Part shown: positions 61,010 through 64,000 of the stretch, one piece after another
Layout of the letters: every line of letters starts with the position of its first letter
Numbering within the stretch: the stretch's first letter is position 1
From: Acidobacteriota bacterium
Lineage (GTDB): Bacteria; Acidobacteriota; Holophagae; Holophagales; Holophagaceae
NCBI GenBank assembly: GCA_016213735.1
Contig: JACQZU010000027.1
Location: 1 to 64,000, forward strand
DNA: 64,000 bases
Direction: 5' to 3'
Made by a program: the position numbers and the translations under genes
The notes under the pieces: generated by a model
Database searches by the model: none
What the model was told of the DNA's origin: nothing
The model's input: only the letters and a program-made list of their open reading frames with translations

Positions 61010-61511
61010 GGGCCCGGGGGGCGGCCAGGGCCGGCCACACGGCGAGGAGGTGCTCCCGTGCCGCCCTGGGGGCGGGGGCCCAGGCGGCCAGGGGCCGCCT
61101 TTCCAGGAGGGATTCCAGAACCGCCCGGGCCCCCTCTTCGGCCGCCCGGTCCAGGGCCGGGGCAGGCAGGGCACTCGAAACCCAATCCCTGAAGGCGAGG
61201 GTGAACCCGAGGGAACGCCCGCGGCTCCGGACTTCCCGGATCCACAAGGAGGGTAGATCTCCGGGAAGCGCGGCTTCCACGAGGGTGTGGCCTCCCCGCA
61301 GGCGCAGGACGGCTTCTCCCAGCGTCTCCAGGGTGGGCAGGATGAGCAGGCAGCCCTTCGGGGGCCCCAAAGCGTGGACCTGGGTGCCGACCTGGATCTC
61401 GAGGTCCCCCCAGTCCAGGGCCAGGGCATCGGCGGGATCGGGCGGCTCGACCCAGGAGAAGCGCAGGCTGAGTCCGGTCTCGGGGTCTTCCTTGACTGGC
61501 AGGATCAACAC
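60996..61511 (-). CDS. Hypothetical protein
   Basis: This is about 171 residues if it starts at the GTG at 61511 (preceded by a GAGGGGG run). A longer frame from the ATG at 61586 would cross the promoter of the epimerase gene and has no ribosome site. The sequence is soluble-looking, with a beta-rich first half (GLSLRFSWVEPPDPADAL, DLEIQVGTQVHALG) and an Ala/Leu helical C-terminus. I recognise no family with confidence. It converges with and slightly overlaps lysA. Confidence 0.55.
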   Translation of the reverse strand: MLILPVKEDPETGLSLRFSWVEPPDPADALALDWGDLEIQVGTQVHALGPPKGCLLILPTLETLGEAVLRLRGGHTLVEAALPGDLPSLWIREVRSRGRSLGFTLAFRDWVSSALPAPALDRAAEEGARAVLESLLERRPLAAWAPAPRAAREHLLAVWPALAAPRALRTP

Positions 61512-61557
61512 CTCTCCCCCTCGTCTGGCACCCTCTGGGGGCAGGTCCCGGATTTTC

Positions 61558-61585
61558 TTGCATTTCGTCGGATTGGGGATATACA
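61558..61585 (+). promoter_or_regulatory. Sigma70-type promoter for the epimerase gene
   Basis: TTGCAT (61558-61563) and TATACA (61580-61585) are 16 bases apart in an AT-rich patch that stands out from the flanking GC-rich sequence. Initiation near 61592 would give a leader of about 46 bases with AGGGAGG before the ATG at 61638. Confidence 0.65.
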
Positions 61586-61637
61586 TAGCGTCACGATGCA
61601 ATCTTTGAATGCCCTTCGGGGCCCGCAGGGAGGCCAC

Positions 61638-62753
61638 ATGCACCTCGACCGCCGTGATTTCCTCGCCCTCGGGGCCGCCGCCGGCGCCACCGCCGCCTTC
61701 GGGCTCGAGCCCACTCCGGGGGGAAAGGGCAAGTCCCTGCGCATCCTGATTCTGGGCGGCACGGGGTACCTGGGGCCCTCCACCATCGAGGTGGCCCTGG
61801 CCCGGGGCCACAAGGTGGCCATGTTCAACCGGGGGAAGACCCGTCCCGAGCTATTCCCCAATGTGGAAAAGCTCCACGGGGACCGCGATCCCAAGAAGGA
61901 CGAAGGCCTCAAGGCCCTGGAGAAGGGCGAGTGGGACGTGGTGATCGACAACAGCGGCTACTACCCCCGCATGGTGGGGGCCTCCGCCGCCCTGCTGGCG
62001 CCCCGGGCGAAGCGCTACATCTACATCTCGAGCATCAGCGCCTACAAGGACAACGACAAGGAAGGCGTGGACGAAAGCGCCGCCGTGGCCACCATCCCCG
62101 ATCCCACCGTCGAGACCATGGGCAAGCAGTTCGAGAACTACGGGGCCCTCAAGGCCCTCTGCGAACAGGCCGCGGAGAAGGCCATGCCGGGCCGGACCTG
62201 CGTGGTGCGCCCCGGGTACATCGTGGGGCCCGACGATCCCAGCGGCCGCTTCACCTACTGGCCGGCGCGCTTCGACCGGGGCGGGGAGGTGGCCGTCCCC
62301 GGCGCGCCCGCGGATCCCATCCAGGTCATCGACGTCCGCGACCTGGGGGCCTGGCTGGTCAAGCTCGCGGAAGACGGGACCACGGGTGTCTTCAATGCCT
62401 GCGGCCCCGAAAAGCCCCTGGCCTGGAAGCGGGTCGTCGAGGCCTGCGCGAAGGCGGCCTCCAAGCCGGCCACCCCGGTGTGGATGGACGCCGAATGGGT
62501 GGCCAAGCAGGAAGGCGCCCAATTCCCGATCTGGGCCCCCTACGCCGGCGAGACCAAGGGCTTCCATACCTGGAGCAATGCCCGGGCTCTCAAGGCCGGG
62601 CTGCGCTTCCGCCCCGTGGAGCAGACCGTCAAGGACACGCTGGCCTGGTTCAAGGAGCAGGAGAAGCTGGAGAAGGGCCGGAAGCGGCTGGCGGGTCCCA
62701 GCCCCGAGGCCGAGGCCAAGCTCCTGGCCGCATGGAAGGCGCGGAAAGGCTGA
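61638..62753 (+). CDS. NAD-dependent epimerase/dehydratase-like protein with Tat signal
   Basis: The protein is 371 residues from the ATG with AGGGAGG 7 bases upstream. The N-terminus DRRDFLALGAAAGATAAFG is a twin-arginine signal, so it is exported folded. The Rossmann motif is LILGGTGYLG. The region IYISSISAY followed by GALKALCE resembles the extended-SDR Ser/Tyr/Lys site, but the YxxxK is replaced (YGALK keeps Tyr and Lys). Members include isoflavone-reductase and mRNA-binding-like SDRs; the substrate is unknown. An exported SDR with bound NAD is unusual but recurs in Acidobacteriota and Planctomycetes. Confidence 0.8.
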   Translation: MHLDRRDFLALGAAAGATAAFGLEPTPGGKGKSLRILILGGTGYLGPSTIEVALARGHKVAMFNRGKTRPELFPNVEKLHGDRDPKKDEGLKALEKGEWDVVIDNSGYYPRMVGASAALLAPRAKRYIYISSISAYKDNDKEGVDESAAVATIPDPTVETMGKQFENYGALKALCEQAAEKAMPGRTCVVRPGYIVGPDDPSGRFTYWPARFDRGGEVAVPGAPADPIQVIDVRDLGAWLVKLAEDGTTGVFNACGPEKPLAWKRVVEACAKAASKPATPVWMDAEWVAKQEGAQFPIWAPYAGETKGFHTWSNARALKAGLRFRPVEQTVKDTLAWFKEQEKLEKGRKRLAGPSPEAEAKLLAAWKARKG

Positions 62754-62951
62754 TCCAGGCCGGGACCAACAAAGCACACGCGGCTGGAGGAGGGGGAGGG
62801 GTCGCCAAGGCCCCAATCCCGTGTCCTGGCCTGAAAAAGTCATTTGATCCGACGAGAACGCCGGCCATGGTGCGGTGCTTGACGCCCTGGAAACTGTGAC
62901 CCCACACCCCAGCGCCTCGTGGTGAAATCGGGGCTCCGCCGGAGGTCTCCC

Positions 62952-63944
62952 ATGGCCGTCAACCTGAAGGGCCGCAGCTTCCTCACCCTTCTGGACTTCA
63001 CCCCCGCCGAGGTGCGCCACCTGCTGGACCTCAGCCGGGACCTCAAGGCCAAGAAGCGCATGGGGATCCACCAAGAGCTGCTCAAGGGCAAGAACATCGT
63101 CCTGCTCTTCGAGAAGACCTCCACCCGCACCCGCTGCGCCTTCGAGGTGGCCGCCCTGGAGGAGGGCGCCCACGTCACCTTCCTGGACAGCGCCAGTTCC
63201 CAGGTCGGGAAGAAGGAGAGTCTGGAGGACAGCGCCAAGGTCCTGGGGCGCTTCTACGACGGCATCGAGTACCGGGGCTACAGCCAGGAGGTCGTGGAGC
63301 TGCTGGCCCGGCACGCGGGCGTGCCGGTCTGGAACGGCCTCACCGACACCGATCACCCCACCCAGATCCTGGCGGACTTCCTCACCATCGAGGAGCACTG
63401 CGCCAAGCCCCTCTCCAAGGTGAAGCTCGTCTTCTGCGGCGACATCCGCAACAACATGAGCTACGCCCTCATGTACGGCGCCGCCAAGACCGGGATGCAC
63501 ATGGTGGCCCTGGGTCCCAAGGCCCTGAGCCCCGATCCGGCCCTTCTCGCCAAGGTGCGGGAGATCGCGAAGGAGACCGGCGCCACGATCGAGGTGACCG
63601 CGGACGTGGCCAAGGCCGTGAAGGGCGCCGACGTCCTCTACACCGACGTCTGGGCCAGCATGGGCGAGGAGGCGCAGATCCCCGAGCGGGTCCGCCTGCT
63701 CACCCCCTTCAAGGTGACCATGGAGATGGTCGAGCAGACCGGCAATCCCGACGTCCTCTTCCTCCACTGCCTGCCCGCCTTCCACGATTTCGAGACCAAG
63801 CTGGCCAAGGAGATGAAGGCGCAGGGGCACGACATCCGGGAGGTCACGGACGAGGTCTTCCGCAGCCGCCACAGCGTGGTCTTCGACGAGGCCGAGAACC
63901 GCATGCACACCATCAAGGCGGTGATGGTGGCCACGATCGGGTAG
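62952..63944 (+). CDS. argF: Ornithine carbamoyltransferase
   Basis: The protein is 330 residues from the ATG with GGAGGT 5 bases upstream. Family motifs are [13 protein letters not shown] (carbamoyl phosphate binding), [11 protein letters not shown], the ornithine-side DVWASMGEE and [10 protein letters not shown] with the active-site Cys. It makes citrulline in arginine synthesis, or runs in reverse in the arginine deiminase route. No other arg gene is in the window. The 198 bases upstream (62754-62951) show no gene or clear promoter. Confidence 0.96.
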   Translation: MAVNLKGRSFLTLLDFTPAEVRHLLDLSRDLKAKKRMGIHQELLKGKNIVLLFEKTSTRTRCAFEVAALEEGAHVTFLDSASSQVGKKESLEDSAKVLGRFYDGIEYRGYSQEVVELLARHAGVPVWNGLTDTDHPTQILADFLTIEEHCAKPLSKVKLVFCGDIRNNMSYALMYGAAKTGMHMVALGPKALSPDPALLAKVREIAKETGATIEVTADVAKAVKGADVLYTDVWASMGEEAQIPERVRLLTPFKVTMEMVEQTGNPDVLFLHCLPAFHDFETKLAKEMKAQGHDIREVTDEVFRSRHSVVFDEAENRMHTIKAVMVATIG

Positions 63945-64000
63945 CCGGGCCGGACCAAGGTACCTGAGGTGCCATTCCAGGAGGGAAGCGGGCCCGGGCC

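Noticed and set aside
61512-61586. N-terminal extension of the hypothetical protein at 60996-61511
   Set aside because: It lacks a ribosome site and overlaps the sigma70-type promoter of the epimerase gene on the other strand.
1-64000. CRISPR arrays, rRNA genes, insertion-sequence transposases
   Set aside because: No regularly spaced repeats, rRNA sequence or transposase motifs were seen anywhere in the window.

Overview
The window is a high-GC chromosome segment from a Gram-negative bacterium. The outer-membrane and periplasmic machinery supports Gram-negative: two TonB-dependent receptors, an RND efflux tripartite and a PafA-like phosphatase. TonB receptors that open with a carboxypeptidase-regulatory-like domain, the BNR-repeat protein and the large anaerobe-type activase fusion together point to Acidobacteriota, most likely a Holophaga/Geothrix relative. 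This placement is inferred from gene content; no rRNA or marker gene here proves it.

Positions 1-16220 are signalling and metal handling. They hold an OmpR-type regulator (partial) with a CusS-like kinase, a CHASE2 kinase / NtrC-type regulator / FecR protein operon, and then a mercury module: MerR with the classical Hg(II) cysteines, followed by one polypeptide that joins a thioredoxin-like domain, a CopZ-type Cys domain, a MerT transporter and a MerP-like HMA domain. Facing it is a six-gene operon on the minus strand (arsR - small Cys-rich protein - czcC - czcB - czcA - Zn/Cd/Pb P-type ATPase). No mercuric reductase is present.

Positions 16221-23474 hold a lower-GC mobile-element remnant on the minus strand beside tRNA-Phe: excisionase-like HTH protein, TOPRIM/helicase primase, family A DNA polymerase and two unknowns. 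There is no integrase and no structural gene. Positions 23642-37011 hold a membrane protein, pyrimidine-nucleoside phosphorylase, two tandem TonB-receptor + redoxin pairs (the second redoxin carries an in-frame amber codon) and a secreted BNR-repeat protein. Positions 37053-39206 hold a LytS/LytTR two-component pair whose junction has been rebuilt by a 173-bp tandem duplication.

Positions 39503-51137 hold small secreted proteins, a secreted phosphatase, an MFS transporter, a barnase/barstar-type pair, an NTF2-like protein, thiG with a membrane protein, and a 1416-residue activase/dehydratase-like fusion. Positions 51292-61009 hold a hydrolase-fold protein lacking its nucleophile, a flavin-reductase-like protein, and then a lysine riboswitch heading a nearly complete lysine/diaminopimelate operon (M20 deacylase, asd, lysC, dapB, dapA, dapD, aminotransferase, decarboxylase). 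Most junctions in this operon overlap by 1 or 4 bases. The window ends with a Tat-exported epimerase-like protein and argF.
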